From positions 2,356,001-2,420,000 of the forward strand of contig CBDFNC010000005.1 of the NCBI GenBank assembly GCA_965249895.1: a stretch of DNA of 64,000 nucleotides. The letters are read 5' to 3'. The position numbers and the translations under genes are program-made. The stretch is from CBDFNC01 sp965249895. GTDB lineage: Bacteria > Pseudomonadota > Gammaproteobacteria > Enterobacterales > CBDFNC01. The notes beneath the pieces were generated by a model. The model had not been told where the DNA came from. It saw only the letters and a program-made list of their open reading frames with translations, and made no database searches. The number at the start of each line of letters is the position of its first letter. Position 1 is the first letter of the stretch. Below, piece by piece: positions 1 through 9,316 of this stretch.

Positions 1-1
1 C

Positions 2-85
2 GCCTATCGCAACAAGCCGTTTTACTATGACGAAAGCATCGAAGGGGTCACCGTCATTACTGGTTTCAGGTATGGCGCTAATTAA
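2..85 (+). CDS. C-terminal tail of an unidentified protein (partial)
   Basis: The open frame enters from outside the window and ends at TAA 83-85. The 27 visible residues include FYYDESIEGVTVITGFRYG; the alternating, aromatic-rich end would suit a beta-barrel outer-membrane strand, but there is too little to assign a family. A strong hairpin follows 24 bases after the stop. Confidence 0.45.
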   Translation, partial: AYRNKPFYYDESIEGVTVITGFRYGAN

Positions 86-109
86 GACGGGAACTGAATT
101 TTTTATAAG

Positions 110-149
110 GCTGGCTATGCCTTCAATGCATAGCCAGCTATTTAGTTTT
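110..149 (+). terminator. Rho-independent terminator
   Basis: An 11-bp stem (110-120 with 128-138; GCTGGCTATGC and its complement) closes a 7-base loop and is followed by a T-rich run at 139-149. It terminates the gene ending at 85. Confidence 0.7.
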
Positions 150-175
150 AATCCCTGACTTTTACTTCGCGTACT

Positions 176-440
176 AGGGTCTGTTTATCTTTCGCGGTTA
201 ATTTTTATTCGAGATGAAAGCGTTTTAATCGAGGCGAGCCATATGTAGCCTAGTCATCTAAGCAAATATTGCTCAACAAAGAGTAAAACGCTTGCAGCCG
301 AACCCTTCGGGCAACATTTGTTGGTCATTTCTACGTCGTTATCGCCTTTTTATGTAGAACAACTACACTACAAAACCTCTGCCTTGTATAAATACCCAGC
401 AAATTGCTGCAAAAACAATCTCGAAAGGTCAACAGGCCCT
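176..440. mobile_element. MITE-like element A (about 265 bp, 19-bp inverted ends)
   Basis: The left end AGGGTCTGTTTATCTTTCG (176-194) and the right end at 422-440 are inverted copies matching at 16 of 19 positions. The element is bounded by TA on both sides (175-176 and 440-441), as expected for Tc1/mariner/IS630-type insertion into TA. There is no transposase frame inside, so it would need an enzyme in trans. I recall near-identical repeats in other marine gammaproteobacteria but cannot verify that here. Its right end supplies the last codons and stop of the ABC gene at 429-2156. Confidence 0.65.
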
Positions 441-2156
441 AAGAGCCCATCCTTGGGATTGCTGTTGTGCTTGCCATAACTGGCGATATAAGCCGGTCTT
501 GTTGACCAAATTATCGTGCGTGCCGCGCTGAACTATCTGGCTATTGTCCAGCACCAGGACCTGATCGGCATTAACGATAGTGTTAAGCCGATGAGCAATC
601 ATGATTACCGTCTTATGTTGGATTAGCGCGCTGAGCGCCAGCTGGATCTCATGCTCATTCTCCGGATCCAGGGAAGCGGTCGCCTCGTCAAGTAACACTA
701 TGGGGGCATCTTTTAAAATGGCCCTGGCGATAGACAAACGCTGCTTTTCTCCTCCCGACAAACTGGTTCCAGCTTCCCCGACCATGCTATCGAGCCCCTG
801 TGGCAGCGCCTCGATAAATGACCAGCAACAGGTGGCTTTGCACACAGCTTCAACCTTATCCCTATTTGGTTTATCCATTCCCAGGGTCAAGTTGTTGTAG
901 ATGGTGTCGTTAAACAGGTAGACGTCTTGAAACACCATACTGATGTGATCTGCCAGACATTCTGCGCTTAATTGGCGGATATCCTGTCCGCCAATGCTGA
1001 TGCAGCCCTTATCCACATCCCAGAAACGGGCCAGCAAGCTGGTGATGGTGGTTTTTCCCGAACCGGATGGGCCAACCAAAGCGGTTAGCGTGCCGGGTTG
1101 GCAGGTTAGGCTTACATCTTGAAGTACAGTTTCCTTGTCATAGGAAAACGTCACCTGGTTAAACTCGACAACGGGCGTTAATGTTTTGTTTAAGGTGCCT
1201 TGTTTAAGCTCAGGTGCTTGCAATACCTCTTCGATGCGGTTGGCCGACTGGCGCATAAAGCTGTACTCAGCCAAATATATTGCAATTGCCATTAAGGGTT
1301 TAAAGAAGCGACTGGAGGCGATAAAAAACAGTATCAGGACTTGAGCTTGTAAATCCCCGCCAATAAACAGGTAGACACTGGTGAGCAGCATAGTGGCGAA
1401 GCCAAGCTCCACCAAGCAAACAAAGCTTAATGGCGCCATGCCGGCAAACAATTCATGGCGTAAGCTCAGAGACTGTAAACTTTTTAGCTGATTATCGAGT
1501 TTGGTAAAGCGTTTACCCGCCAGGTTATAGGCGCGAAGTACCTTGATCCCTAAAATGTACTCCATTAATGAGCCGGTCATTTCTCCAACTAGGTTGAGTA
1601 GCGCACGACTGTATTTTTCCCCTATGGTTTTGAGAACGCCAAATACTAAAATGGCCAGAGGCAGACCGATGCACATGGCCAAACCCAAACGCCAATCTTC
1701 AAAAGTTAACCCTATTGCAACTAGGGTTGCCAGGCTAATGGTCACCACGAGTTGTGCAAACAAGTGTGAGAATATCTGCTCCGTAAAGGCCACATCTTGC
1801 AGCATGGTGGCGTTTAGTGAGCCGGGATCGACTTTAAACAAATATCCCATGGGTACACGTTTAAGCTTTTGCGCCAGATTATTTCGAATATCAACTCCAG
1901 CCTGGTAGCCGAAGTTACTGCTGTTGACAAACACGCTTTTGGAAACAATAACCCGCACGATGAAAACCAGCCCCATCAGGCCACAGTACCACCACATTTG
2001 TTGTAAATCAGGCTTGGGCAGAAACATCTGCTGAATAACCAGGTAAAGCAGTGCATAAGGAAAGCCCGTTAGTAGCGCTTCCACAAATCCTAAACAAATA
2101 TTTCGGCCCAGGTGCTGGTTGTTTTTTCCGGTCAGGATTTTCATTTGATTAAGCAT
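429..2156 (-). CDS. ABC transporter, fused membrane and ATPase domains (YbtQ-like, siderophore locus)
   Basis: This is a 575-residue exporter-fold half-transporter. An N-terminal six-helix membrane domain is followed by a nucleotide-binding domain with Walker A GPSGSGKTT (about residue 362), signature LSGGEKQRLS (about 464), Walker B IVLLDEATASLD and H-loop AHRL, so the ATPase looks competent. The start is ATG 2156, preceded by AAGGAG at good spacing and overlapping the previous stop by 8 bases; a longer in-frame TTG start would lie deep inside the upstream gene. With the preceding ABC protein it forms a YbtP/YbtQ-type pair, which in Yersinia takes up ferric siderophore despite the exporter fold. 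The final residues RAC and the stop lie inside MITE-like element A, so the native C-terminus has probably been replaced. Confidence 0.85.
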   Translation of the reverse strand: MLNQMKILTGKNNQHLGRNICLGFVEALLTGFPYALLYLVIQQMFLPKPDLQQMWWYCGLMGLVFIVRVIVSKSVFVNSSNFGYQAGVDIRNNLAQKLKRVPMGYLFKVDPGSLNATMLQDVAFTEQIFSHLFAQLVVTISLATLVAIGLTFEDWRLGLAMCIGLPLAILVFGVLKTIGEKYSRALLNLVGEMTGSLMEYILGIKVLRAYNLAGKRFTKLDNQLKSLQSLSLRHELFAGMAPLSFVCLVELGFATMLLTSVYLFIGGDLQAQVLILFFIASSRFFKPLMAIAIYLAEYSFMRQSANRIEEVLQAPELKQGTLNKTLTPVVEFNQVTFSYDKETVLQDVSLTCQPGTLTALVGPSGSGKTTITSLLARFWDVDKGCISIGGQDIRQLSAECLADHISMVFQDVYLFNDTIYNNLTLGMDKPNRDKVEAVCKATCCWSFIEALPQGLDSMVGEAGTSLSGGEKQRLSIARAILKDAPIVLLDEATASLDPENEHEIQLALSALIQHKTVIMIAHRLNTIVNADQVLVLDNSQIVQRGTHDNLVNKTGLYRQLWQAQQQSQGWALRAC

Positions 2157-3921
2157 CGACCAGCTCCTTCTGCTTTGTGGTGAGATTCCATTGACGTGAT
2201 TGTTGATGGGAAGACCAGAGTGTTTGATATAGGGGACAGGTGGTAAGTAAGCTTTTGTGGGTGCCGCTACCAACCAGTTTCCCCTTGTCCAGCACCAATA
2301 TATTGTTGGCATCTACTATGGTGGACAGCCGGTGAGCGATAACAAATACGGTCTTATTTTCAAGCAGACGGCTTAACGCCCTTTGTATATTAGCTTGATT
2401 ATTGGCATCGGCGTAGGCCGTTGCCTCATCCAAAATCAAAATGGGTGCATTCTTAAATACCGCTCGGGCAATGCTGATACGCTGCTTTTCCCCACCACTC
2501 AGTGAAACCTGCTCTCCTAAAATGGTTTCGTAACCTTGTGGCAACGACATAATAAAATCATGAGCTTGAGCTGCTTTTGCTGCCGCCACTATGTTTTCAT
2601 CCTGAGCAATAGCGCCCATGGCGATATTGTCTCTGACGCTTTGGTTGAGCATAAAGCTGTCTTGGAAAACAAATGCAATTTGTGACATTACGCCCTGGCT
2701 ACCCAGCTCACGAATATTTTGTCCGCCGATAGAGATATCGCCTTTTTCCACATCCCAAAACCTGGCCAGTAATTGGGCTAAAGTTGATTTCCCTGCACCG
2801 GACGGACCAACAATAGCGGTGATGCTGCCTTGTTGAGCTTCGAAACTTATGTCCGACAGAACAGGCTTGTCTTGCGCTTGGTAGCGAAAAGTGACATTGG
2901 AAAATCGTACGCTAGCATCACTGGGTTGTACTGCCTGCTTTGGCTCTGCCAAGGGCGCTGAATCCAATAGATCTTGTAAACGATTAACCCCCTCAAAGAT
3001 TTGATTGAGGTAACCACTGAGCATGGTGAGGTTGTAAAGAGGCTCCATCATGCCAACACCCAGTAAAATGCACAGGGTGAAACTGGCAATGTCTAAGCTT
3101 CCCTGACTCCAAAAGTAGATACCAATGGGCAGCAAGACTAATAATCCACTATCAAGCAGGGTTTTAAATACAGAAAATGGCCAACCTGCATCTTCAGTCC
3201 AGCGTTGTACCAAAGCTTGGTACTGCGCGAGACTTTTGCTGAACAACTTATGAGGTTTACCGCCGGCATTAAAGGCTCGGATCACCGGCATGGCGCGTAC
3301 ATATTCGGTTACGCTTACGTTCAGTTGTTCCAGACTTTGATGATATTCCCGTGATTTTTCTTCAAAGCCACGATATAGAAATACTTGGCTTAACAGCGCT
3401 AATGGCAAGGGAATAAGCGCCGCAAATGCCATTCTTACATCTATCATCAACATAAAAGCAAATGCCACTAAAGGGGTTATTAATGCTGAGGCAAGGTCAG
3501 GTAGATGGTGGGCCACAAACAGCTCAACTCTCTCTATATCTTCGGACAGGATTTTTTTAATCTTTCCTGAGCTGCGCTGACTGAAGAAACCCATCGGCAA
3601 CTTAGCCATATGTCCCAGTGCCTGGGTACGGATCTTATATTGAATGGCAAACGCGGATTTGTGGGACAGTAAAACCGCCACCATTAGCAGCACATAACGA
3701 GCCAACATAAAGGCCACGGCCAAGCCAGCCCAGCGCCAGATATCGGCACTGGCAAGGTCCCCCTCAAGCAGTTTACCGAGCAGGAGGAAAACAAAATAGA
3801 ATGGCGCCAATGCTAAAATAGCACTGGCACTTGCCAGAGACATAGACAGCCAGAGTTTAAACTTATGCTCTGCGGCAATATGAAACAGCCATTTAAGGCT
3901 CCCGAGTGCACCACGTTTCAT
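2149..3921 (-). CDS. ABC transporter, fused membrane and ATPase domains (YbtP-like)
   Basis: This 590-residue protein is the second half of the probable heterodimeric siderophore ABC transporter. It has a six-helix exporter-type membrane domain, Walker A GPSGAGKST (about residue 372), signature LSGGEKQRIS (about 474), Walker B ILILDEATAYAD and H-loop AHRL. The start ATG 3921 follows AAAGGAG with ideal spacing and lies 16 bases after the TonB-receptor stop; the gene overlaps the next ABC gene by 8 bases, so the three are one operon. The family is inferred from the pairing with a TonB receptor, an RhtX-type permease and an AraC regulator, as in yersiniabactin and pyochelin loci. No siderophore biosynthesis genes lie in the window, so the substrate may be a self-made or a foreign siderophore. 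Confidence 0.85.
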   Translation of the reverse strand: MKRGALGSLKWLFHIAAEHKFKLWLSMSLASASAILALAPFYFVFLLLGKLLEGDLASADIWRWAGLAVAFMLARYVLLMVAVLLSHKSAFAIQYKIRTQALGHMAKLPMGFFSQRSSGKIKKILSEDIERVELFVAHHLPDLASALITPLVAFAFMLMIDVRMAFAALIPLPLALLSQVFLYRGFEEKSREYHQSLEQLNVSVTEYVRAMPVIRAFNAGGKPHKLFSKSLAQYQALVQRWTEDAGWPFSVFKTLLDSGLLVLLPIGIYFWSQGSLDIASFTLCILLGVGMMEPLYNLTMLSGYLNQIFEGVNRLQDLLDSAPLAEPKQAVQPSDASVRFSNVTFRYQAQDKPVLSDISFEAQQGSITAIVGPSGAGKSTLAQLLARFWDVEKGDISIGGQNIRELGSQGVMSQIAFVFQDSFMLNQSVRDNIAMGAIAQDENIVAAAKAAQAHDFIMSLPQGYETILGEQVSLSGGEKQRISIARAVFKNAPILILDEATAYADANNQANIQRALSRLLENKTVFVIAHRLSTIVDANNILVLDKGKLVGSGTHKSLLTTCPLYQTLWSSHQQSRQWNLTTKQKELVDA

Positions 3922-3936
3922 GAAAGGTCTCCTTTA

Positions 3937-6006
3937 CTAAAAATCGGCTTGTAGTGTTAAACCAAAGCGGCGGGGAGGGTTAAGTGTTCGGGCATAGTTA
4001 TTAACAGCAGGATATGCGTGATTGACAGAAAACTCGTTGGTTAAGTTTTCTACCCACAAGGAAGCTGACCAATTATCTGCCTGATAACCGACATTGCCGT
4101 TCCATATTTGGTTGGCATTAAGCTTGCCGCTGTTTGCTGCATCTATATATTTCTCACCCGTGTGCCTGAGTGCAACACGGCCAAACCAATTATTGTAAAA
4201 GCTGCTTAATCCCAGGTTTCCTGTAGATTTGGGTGTGTTTTCAATATTTTTATCACTGACTTCCTGGCCCTGGTAAATGGACCCAGACTTATACTTGGCA
4301 TCAATGAAAGAAAGACCACCGTCGATTCTAAAATATTCGTTGAGATACCAGCCAAACTCCAACTCGGCCCCTTTACTGATGGCGCCCTTAATATTAACGG
4401 CGGTAAATGCTCCTGTCGCGGCGTAGCTTAGGGACTGGATGTCCTGAATATCCATATAGAATAAGTTCAGGTTTAGCATTAGATCCTGGTCTTGGAATTT
4501 GTACCCAAGCTCTATTTCATCAGAGCTTTGAGGATCGAATTTTGCTGCTTCAATGTCAGGAGTGTTACTGATGTAGTTAAAGCCACCGGGCAAATATCCC
4601 CGGTTATATGCCACATAGGTATTTTGTTGAGGGGCAAATTGCCAACTGAGGGCCATTTTTGGCAGGAAGCTATTAAAGGTTTCTTCACCGTTATACTTTA
4701 CGGTGCCGCTCATTGTGGGGTTGGCCATATCGGCACTTTTTACAACTTGTTGCAGTCGCCCACCAAATACCCATTGCCAGTCCGGAGTAAATGACCAAAT
4801 ACCTTGGCCAAAGGCTGCCAGTGTTCGGCTGGTAAGTTCTCCCTGGCTGTCTAGTACCGTCATAAGGTTGTTACCAGTAGCAGCGAATTGGCCATTGTGA
4901 TTGTTGGTAGTGTCAAAGTTTTCAGCATAGCCACCCGCGAGCCACTTAAATTTATCTGTGGTCATGGTCCAGCGAGCTTCCAGGGTATACTCCTGTTGTT
5001 CAACATCGGCTTTACAATCAATGCTGTCCACCACAAAGCCGCCGCCTAAATCAATTTGTTGGTCACTGTGGTCGCACTCGAAATAGCCGTTATAATCCAG
5101 CGTACGGGAAGAACCGATAATGATAAATTCGCTGTCTTCGAAACTATGTTCATAGCTGGCTTTAAAGCTAAGAGACTTAATGGTTTGATCTGTGAAGGTG
5201 CTGTGGGCCACGCTATCAGGTAAAGGCCCTTTATTGACGTCTTTTAGATCATCTACCGCATCGACATAACCATAACCGTATTGTCGATTATCATGAAATA
5301 CTGCCAGTTTCAGTAGACCGTTATCCGAAATATCTGCGTCCATTGCGGCGTTCAAATAGTAACTTTCTTCTCTGTCTACGTTTTTACTGGAAACCTGTTG
5401 GTCTTTATAAGCCAGATCGCCGTCATAGGTTTTATAGGTGCCGTTAACCTTGACCCGAACACCCTCTGTGATGCTTGTTGTGGCAAAGCCATTGATGTTA
5501 CCTAATCCAACGTTGCCCACGCTGCCTTTTAGCGCCGTATATGTTTCGTCTTGTGCTTGTCGGGTAGTGATATTGATAACTCCCCCCAAACTGTTTTTCC
5601 CGTATACAGCACCGGACGGTCCGCGAATAATTTCCACCGATTCCACATCGTTCATATCAAAGGAGATGCCGTTTCGGTTTGATAAGGGGATGCCGTCAAC
5701 ATAGAACACTAAAGGTGAGCTTCCTTCAAAGACCGAGGTGTTGTTTCCCCTGTAGTTGATATCTATCACGCCGTTATAGTTTTCATAAAGGCTGACAGCA
5801 GGTATCTGCCGCAGCAGATCCGGTATGGATTGAATATTCCTTTCCTTAATATCTTCTGCATCTAGCACCATGATAGTTTCGGCGCTTTCCAGCCAGGTCT
5901 CTTCGACCTTATTGGCTGTAACTGTGATAACTTCAGTTTGTTGGGCGAGGGCAGTGCTAGAGACTGCAGATAAAGCCAACCAAATGATATTGCGGTTAAA
6001 CGTCAT
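3937..6006 (-). CDS. TonB-dependent outer-membrane siderophore receptor (FyuA-like)
   Basis: A 689-residue receptor for ferric siderophore. It has a signal peptide (about 1-21, cut after STALA), a TonB box TEVITVTA right after it, a plug domain with the LLRQIPAVS and VESVEIIRGPSGAVYGKNS segments, and a 22-strand type barrel ending in a terminal Phe (LTLQADF). The motif NRGYLPGGFNY resembles GYKPSGYN of FyuA. The full length suits the family. It is the first gene of a minus-strand operon with two ABC genes and is divergent from the MFS gene. Control by the linked AraC-type protein plus iron is likely; only a weak Fur-like half-site was found in its own promoter region. Confidence 0.92.
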   Translation of the reverse strand: MTFNRNIIWLALSAVSSTALAQQTEVITVTANKVEETWLESAETIMVLDAEDIKERNIQSIPDLLRQIPAVSLYENYNGVIDINYRGNNTSVFEGSSPLVFYVDGIPLSNRNGISFDMNDVESVEIIRGPSGAVYGKNSLGGVINITTRQAQDETYTALKGSVGNVGLGNINGFATTSITEGVRVKVNGTYKTYDGDLAYKDQQVSSKNVDREESYYLNAAMDADISDNGLLKLAVFHDNRQYGYGYVDAVDDLKDVNKGPLPDSVAHSTFTDQTIKSLSFKASYEHSFEDSEFIIIGSSRTLDYNGYFECDHSDQQIDLGGGFVVDSIDCKADVEQQEYTLEARWTMTTDKFKWLAGGYAENFDTTNNHNGQFAATGNNLMTVLDSQGELTSRTLAAFGQGIWSFTPDWQWVFGGRLQQVVKSADMANPTMSGTVKYNGEETFNSFLPKMALSWQFAPQQNTYVAYNRGYLPGGFNYISNTPDIEAAKFDPQSSDEIELGYKFQDQDLMLNLNLFYMDIQDIQSLSYAATGAFTAVNIKGAISKGAELEFGWYLNEYFRIDGGLSFIDAKYKSGSIYQGQEVSDKNIENTPKSTGNLGLSSFYNNWFGRVALRHTGEKYIDAANSGKLNANQIWNGNVGYQADNWSASLWVENLTNEFSVNHAYPAVNNYARTLNPPRRFGLTLQADF

Positions 6007-6205
6007 TCTTCCTTAACTCCTTGACAATTATATGGCTATTATCAAGGCGATAAGTAACTCTGTATGCTCTGAAGTGGATTTAATTAACATACTGTTATAT
6101 AAGGGTTAATGTTATTTTTTAATGGTTAAATAAATCCGTCTTTGAGCAGTTCTTTGGTACAACTAATGTCATAGTTTTGTTTTATTTCACAAGATAATCG
6201 CAACC
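6007..6205. promoter_or_regulatory. Divergent promoter region, TonB receptor / MFS permease
   Basis: This 199-bp AT-rich spacer separates the two divergent siderophore-uptake units, so both promoters must lie here. It contains ATTATCA (6038-6044), which matches one half of the Fur 7-1-7 consensus, but the other half does not match (about 9 of 14 overall). An AraC-type activator site is expected but cannot be placed by eye. Confidence 0.5.
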
Positions 6206-7396
6206 ATGAAACGAACCAGTCTCAGCCTGCTATGGTGTATTGAATCCAGCTCGTTCTCTTTCTTCTTACTCGTTGTACCTGTGCTAATGCGTCAACAAGG
6301 CTTTGATTTGACAACCATAGGTTTGATGTATGCGCTGGCCATGCCCCAGTTGTTTAAGTGGTTGTTTAGCCCTCTGTTTGACCGCTATTCTCTGCTTGGT
6401 AAAGGGGAGTCGGGCTGGCTGTTGCTTATTCTAGTGCTGAACGCTGTGTTGCTCTGTGGGATGACGATATTTGAGCTTAAACAAGACTTTTGGTTGCTAT
6501 ACGCCATGATGATGGTTAGCAGCTTGTTATCTCAATTAATTGCTGTGCTGTGTTGCTCTGTGGTGGTGAAAAACTACCAGCAAGAGGATCAGGGTTGGTT
6601 AAATGGCTTGATGGTTTCGGCTATGTCGCTGGGTATGGTGATCGGGGGAGGTGTACTGCTCTACTTTTACGATGCAATTGGTTGGAGTGGGAGCTTGTTT
6701 GTGCTGGCTCTGATTAACGTTTTAGCCATGTTTATCTTACCTAAAACCGAGCGTACTGGCGCAGCCAATACCGAAGCTGTCTCCCTTAAGCGAATCTGGA
6801 CTTTGTTTAAAAAACCAGGAATCCGGCGCTGGGCGGTGGTGATGATGTTGTTTTATGGTGCCAATCAGGGCCTATATTCCATGCTTAAGCCGTTTTTGGT
6901 GGACTTGGGTCTGCCAAATCAACAGATAGCCATGCTGACGGGAATATTCAGTGCGGTTATTGGGGTTGCTTCCGGTTTAATTGGTAGTGTGATGGTGAAG
7001 CGGCTCGGCGCGCGTCAATCATTGAATTTTCTCGCTTTAGTGATGACCATATCTGTTGCCTTGTTTCTTAACGTTGAGAGCAGTGAAAACCCTTTGGTTT
7101 GGTTATACCCGGCTTGTACTTTACTTGTTTTCTCCAGTTTTTCGGCTTTCACTGTACTGTGCGCCGTATCTATGAGCTATTGCGATCATAAAACCGCGGC
7201 CACAGACTTCTCTATTTTGAGCCTGTTACCCTACTTGGGGGCTATGCCATTTGCCACCTTAAGCGGAATGCTGACCGAATACCTCGGCTATCAGGGCTTC
7301 TTTATCGCCTCTGCGGTATTCTCACTGGGCTCGCTGGTGGTTATTTACCTGACCTACCGCGGCAAATCAGACGTTTATTTTGCAGAAGTACAATGA
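6206..7396 (+). CDS. MFS siderophore permease, RhtX/FptX type
   Basis: The 396-residue protein has about 12 hydrophobic helices. The N-terminus LWCIESSSFSFFLLVVPVLM, the loop SPLFDRYSLLGKGESGWL after helix 2 and the overall length fit the RhtX/FptX group, single-polypeptide inner-membrane carriers that move ferric siderophores (pyochelin, rhizobactin), and YbtX. It is divergent from the FyuA-like receptor and faces the AraC-type regulator, the usual company of this family. Start ATG 6206; no strong Shine-Dalgarno is visible. It could alternatively be an exporter of the same superfamily. Confidence 0.75.
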   Translation: MKRTSLSLLWCIESSSFSFFLLVVPVLMRQQGFDLTTIGLMYALAMPQLFKWLFSPLFDRYSLLGKGESGWLLLILVLNAVLLCGMTIFELKQDFWLLYAMMMVSSLLSQLIAVLCCSVVVKNYQQEDQGWLNGLMVSAMSLGMVIGGGVLLYFYDAIGWSGSLFVLALINVLAMFILPKTERTGAANTEAVSLKRIWTLFKKPGIRRWAVVMMLFYGANQGLYSMLKPFLVDLGLPNQQIAMLTGIFSAVIGVASGLIGSVMVKRLGARQSLNFLALVMTISVALFLNVESSENPLVWLYPACTLLVFSSFSAFTVLCAVSMSYCDHKTAATDFSILSLLPYLGAMPFATLSGMLTEYLGYQGFFIASAVFSLGSLVVIYLTYRGKSDVYFAEVQ

Positions 7397-7469
7397 CAAA
7401 TTCGTTATTGTTGCTCCTCAATCTCCCGGTGTAGAACCAAAAAGGTAAGATAAAACTAGGATCGAAGCA

Positions 7470-8435
7470 CTAATTAGTTAGCTTTAAGTAATCCCTGGGT
7501 GTGATACCAAAGTGCTTACGAAAAGCCACTGAAAAGTGGCCGTGGTTTTTATACCCGACTTCGTTGGCAACATGGATAACATTACCACGATCTTTTAGCA
7601 GCATATCGCGCGCTTTTTCCATCCTATGATGATGCAAAAAACCAAATGCGGTTTGTTGAAACACCTCTTTAAAGCCAAGCTTTAATTTAAAGTCATTTAG
7701 GCCTATTTCTCGCGCCAACTCCATAAGTGTTGGTGGCTCGTCCATTCTGTCCACCAGAATATCCCGCGCAAGCCTGACTTTGATTACATCTGTCACGCTC
7801 AATTTGGAGTTAGCTTTAGACGTATGCATTAATGTTCGAATAAGGTCTGCACAACACTGCCATGATAGCGCCCGGCCCTGCAATACATCACAAGCATTGC
7901 CTGGCTTACAGGCTGCAATTTTTTGGGCTGTCTGCAACAGCGCAGGAGTGCTATCCAGCAGCATAAAAAATGGCTTGGCTTTATCCTGTAAGATGGGAGC
8001 AAAATGTTTACACAGCTCAATACGACCATCACTTTCAATAAGTTGGCGAAACATAGACAGGTTTAGATTTAGCGAGATACCACTGAGTATTGTGTTGTGT
8101 ATTCGGGTGTAGCCACTCATTTCGCCAGAATAATAAATTACTATCTTGCCGGGAGAAACCAAAAACCTTTGATGAAGGTTTTCCATATAGCATTCACAGC
8201 AGTTTCCCAAGTTGACGAAGATTGTCAACTGAGCAGGGGCGTAGCCATCATCAGAATAAAGCTCAACTGGGCAGTTAAACCTACCTTCCAGTTTAATGGT
8301 GCTTAGGTTATCGTCCAGCACATTTTGGCTAATTTCGAGTTGGCCAAACCCCTCATCCAGGTGAAATTTCCCGGTAGCGTTCACTTGTTCAAACATGGCA
8401 CTGTGTTCGAACTGATAGCGATAGAATCCTTTCAT
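7470..8435 (-). CDS. AraC-family regulator, PchR/YbtA type
   Basis: The protein has 321 residues: an N-terminal ligand-sensing region (about 1-210) and two C-terminal helix-turn-helix units (about 220-318), including LMELAREIGLNDFKLKLGFK and VANEVGYKNHGHFSVAFRKH, the AraC/XylS signature. PchR and YbtA activate siderophore receptor and transport genes when the ferric siderophore is bound, and the neighbours match that role. The gene is convergent with the MFS gene. A strong Fur box sits immediately upstream, so iron starvation should induce the activator. No Shine-Dalgarno precedes ATG 8435. Confidence 0.88.
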   Translation of the reverse strand: MKGFYRYQFEHSAMFEQVNATGKFHLDEGFGQLEISQNVLDDNLSTIKLEGRFNCPVELYSDDGYAPAQLTIFVNLGNCCECYMENLHQRFLVSPGKIVIYYSGEMSGYTRIHNTILSGISLNLNLSMFRQLIESDGRIELCKHFAPILQDKAKPFFMLLDSTPALLQTAQKIAACKPGNACDVLQGRALSWQCCADLIRTLMHTSKANSKLSVTDVIKVRLARDILVDRMDEPPTLMELAREIGLNDFKLKLGFKEVFQQTAFGFLHHHRMEKARDMLLKDRGNVIHVANEVGYKNHGHFSVAFRKHFGITPRDYLKLTN

Positions 8436-8440
8436 ACATT

Positions 8441-8459
8441 AATGAGAATAGTTATCAAT
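8441..8459. promoter_or_regulatory. Fur box
   Basis: AATGAGAATAGTTATCAAT contains TGAGAAT-A-GTTATCA (8443-8457), which matches the 7-1-7 Fur consensus TGATAAT-N-ATTATCA at 12 of 14 positions. It begins only 6 bases upstream of the AraC-type start codon, so Fur bound here would block transcription start or early elongation. Confidence 0.7.
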
Positions 8460-8843
8460 GGCGTCAGATTAAATCCTTAAAGCTGCTATTGCAAGGCGAT
8501 TCTTAACCATGATAAAGGGTTAGCAGAGAGGGTTTAGGCTAAATTCGCTGTGTCTTATGGATGTAATGAATTTTAATCTGATGTTATCAAAATACACTTG
8601 CGGCTTTCGCTTGGTGATAAAATCGCACAGGGAGAAAGTCGGGGAACAAGTTTTGCAAATTTTTCGAGGCTATTCGGCTAACTTAACCCCGCAACAACCT
8701 CAACCAAAGGCGATAAAATGGCTCAAAAATTAAACACGCAGAAACGCTACCGGCGATACTCATAAATCAGAGCTGGGGCTAGACTATTTGAATTGATCAT
8801 TAAATCACCTCAAATAGTCCAAACCATCAAGAACAGTGCTTGT
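8460..8843. other. Intergenic region with a possible relic ORF and an inverted repeat
   Basis: A 50-codon frame on the plus strand (8581-8733, ATG start, no Shine-Dalgarno) contains QVLQIFRGYSANLTPQQPQP; I do not recognise it and cannot say it is expressed. An inverted repeat GACTATTTGA/TCAAATAGTC (8782-8791 and 8810-8819, 18-base loop) lies just beyond the stop of the 8844 gene but has no T-run, so its role as terminator is unclear. Confidence 0.3.
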
Positions 8844-9197
8844 TTACAAGACCTCTTCTGCAGCCCGAAAAGCTTCCTGAGCCGCTGGCGCGCCGCAATA
8901 TACTGCACTGTGTAACAATACCTCTCGTATTTCTTCAACGCTTGCACCGTTATTCAGAGCGCCGATAATATGACCCTTTAATTCCTGCGGAGCTTTTATT
9001 GCTGCTAACATAGCAATTGTAACAAGGCTGCGTGTTTTTAAATCCAGTCCCTCTCTTTGCCAGCAAGCCCCCCAAGCATGTTCATTAATATAATCCTGCA
9101 TTGGCTGGCTGAAATCATCAGCATTTGCTAATGCTCGATCAACAAAATCATTACCCATTACTTGCCTACGGATTTGCTCACCGTTATTTGAAGTCAT
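8844..9197 (-). CDS. Carboxymuconolactone decarboxylase family protein (PcaC-like)
   Basis: 117 residues. It is close to the whole length of 4-carboxymuconolactone decarboxylase PcaC, with the conserved blocks AWGACWQREGLDLKTRSLVT, LKGHIIGALNNGASVEEIRE and HSAVYCGAPAAQEAFR. The fold is that of AhpD/CMD proteins, which includes PcaC, but no other beta-ketoadipate gene is nearby. Here it sits downstream of a hydroxybutyrate dehydrogenase, so the substrate may differ. AGGGG precedes ATG 9197. Confidence 0.8.
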   Translation of the reverse strand: MTSNNGEQIRRQVMGNDFVDRALANADDFSQPMQDYINEHAWGACWQREGLDLKTRSLVTIAMLAAIKAPQELKGHIIGALNNGASVEEIREVLLHSAVYCGAPAAQEAFRAAEEVL

Positions 9198-9316
9198 TTA
9201 TAAAACCCCTGGTACCCTTAGTTACAGATGAACAAGCCCACTGATAGGTATGAAAACAGATCATTATTGATCATCGATAAATAATCACATACGTAGCAAT
9301 AAGGCTTTAAACTAGT

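Noticed and set aside
2157..2312. 52-residue N-terminal extension of the YbtQ-like ABC protein
   Set aside because: It overlaps the upstream gene out of frame; ATG 2156 has a good Shine-Dalgarno and the usual 8-base overlap.
6030..6044. Fur box in the TonB-receptor promoter
   Set aside because: Only one half-site matches (about 9 of 14), too weak to call.
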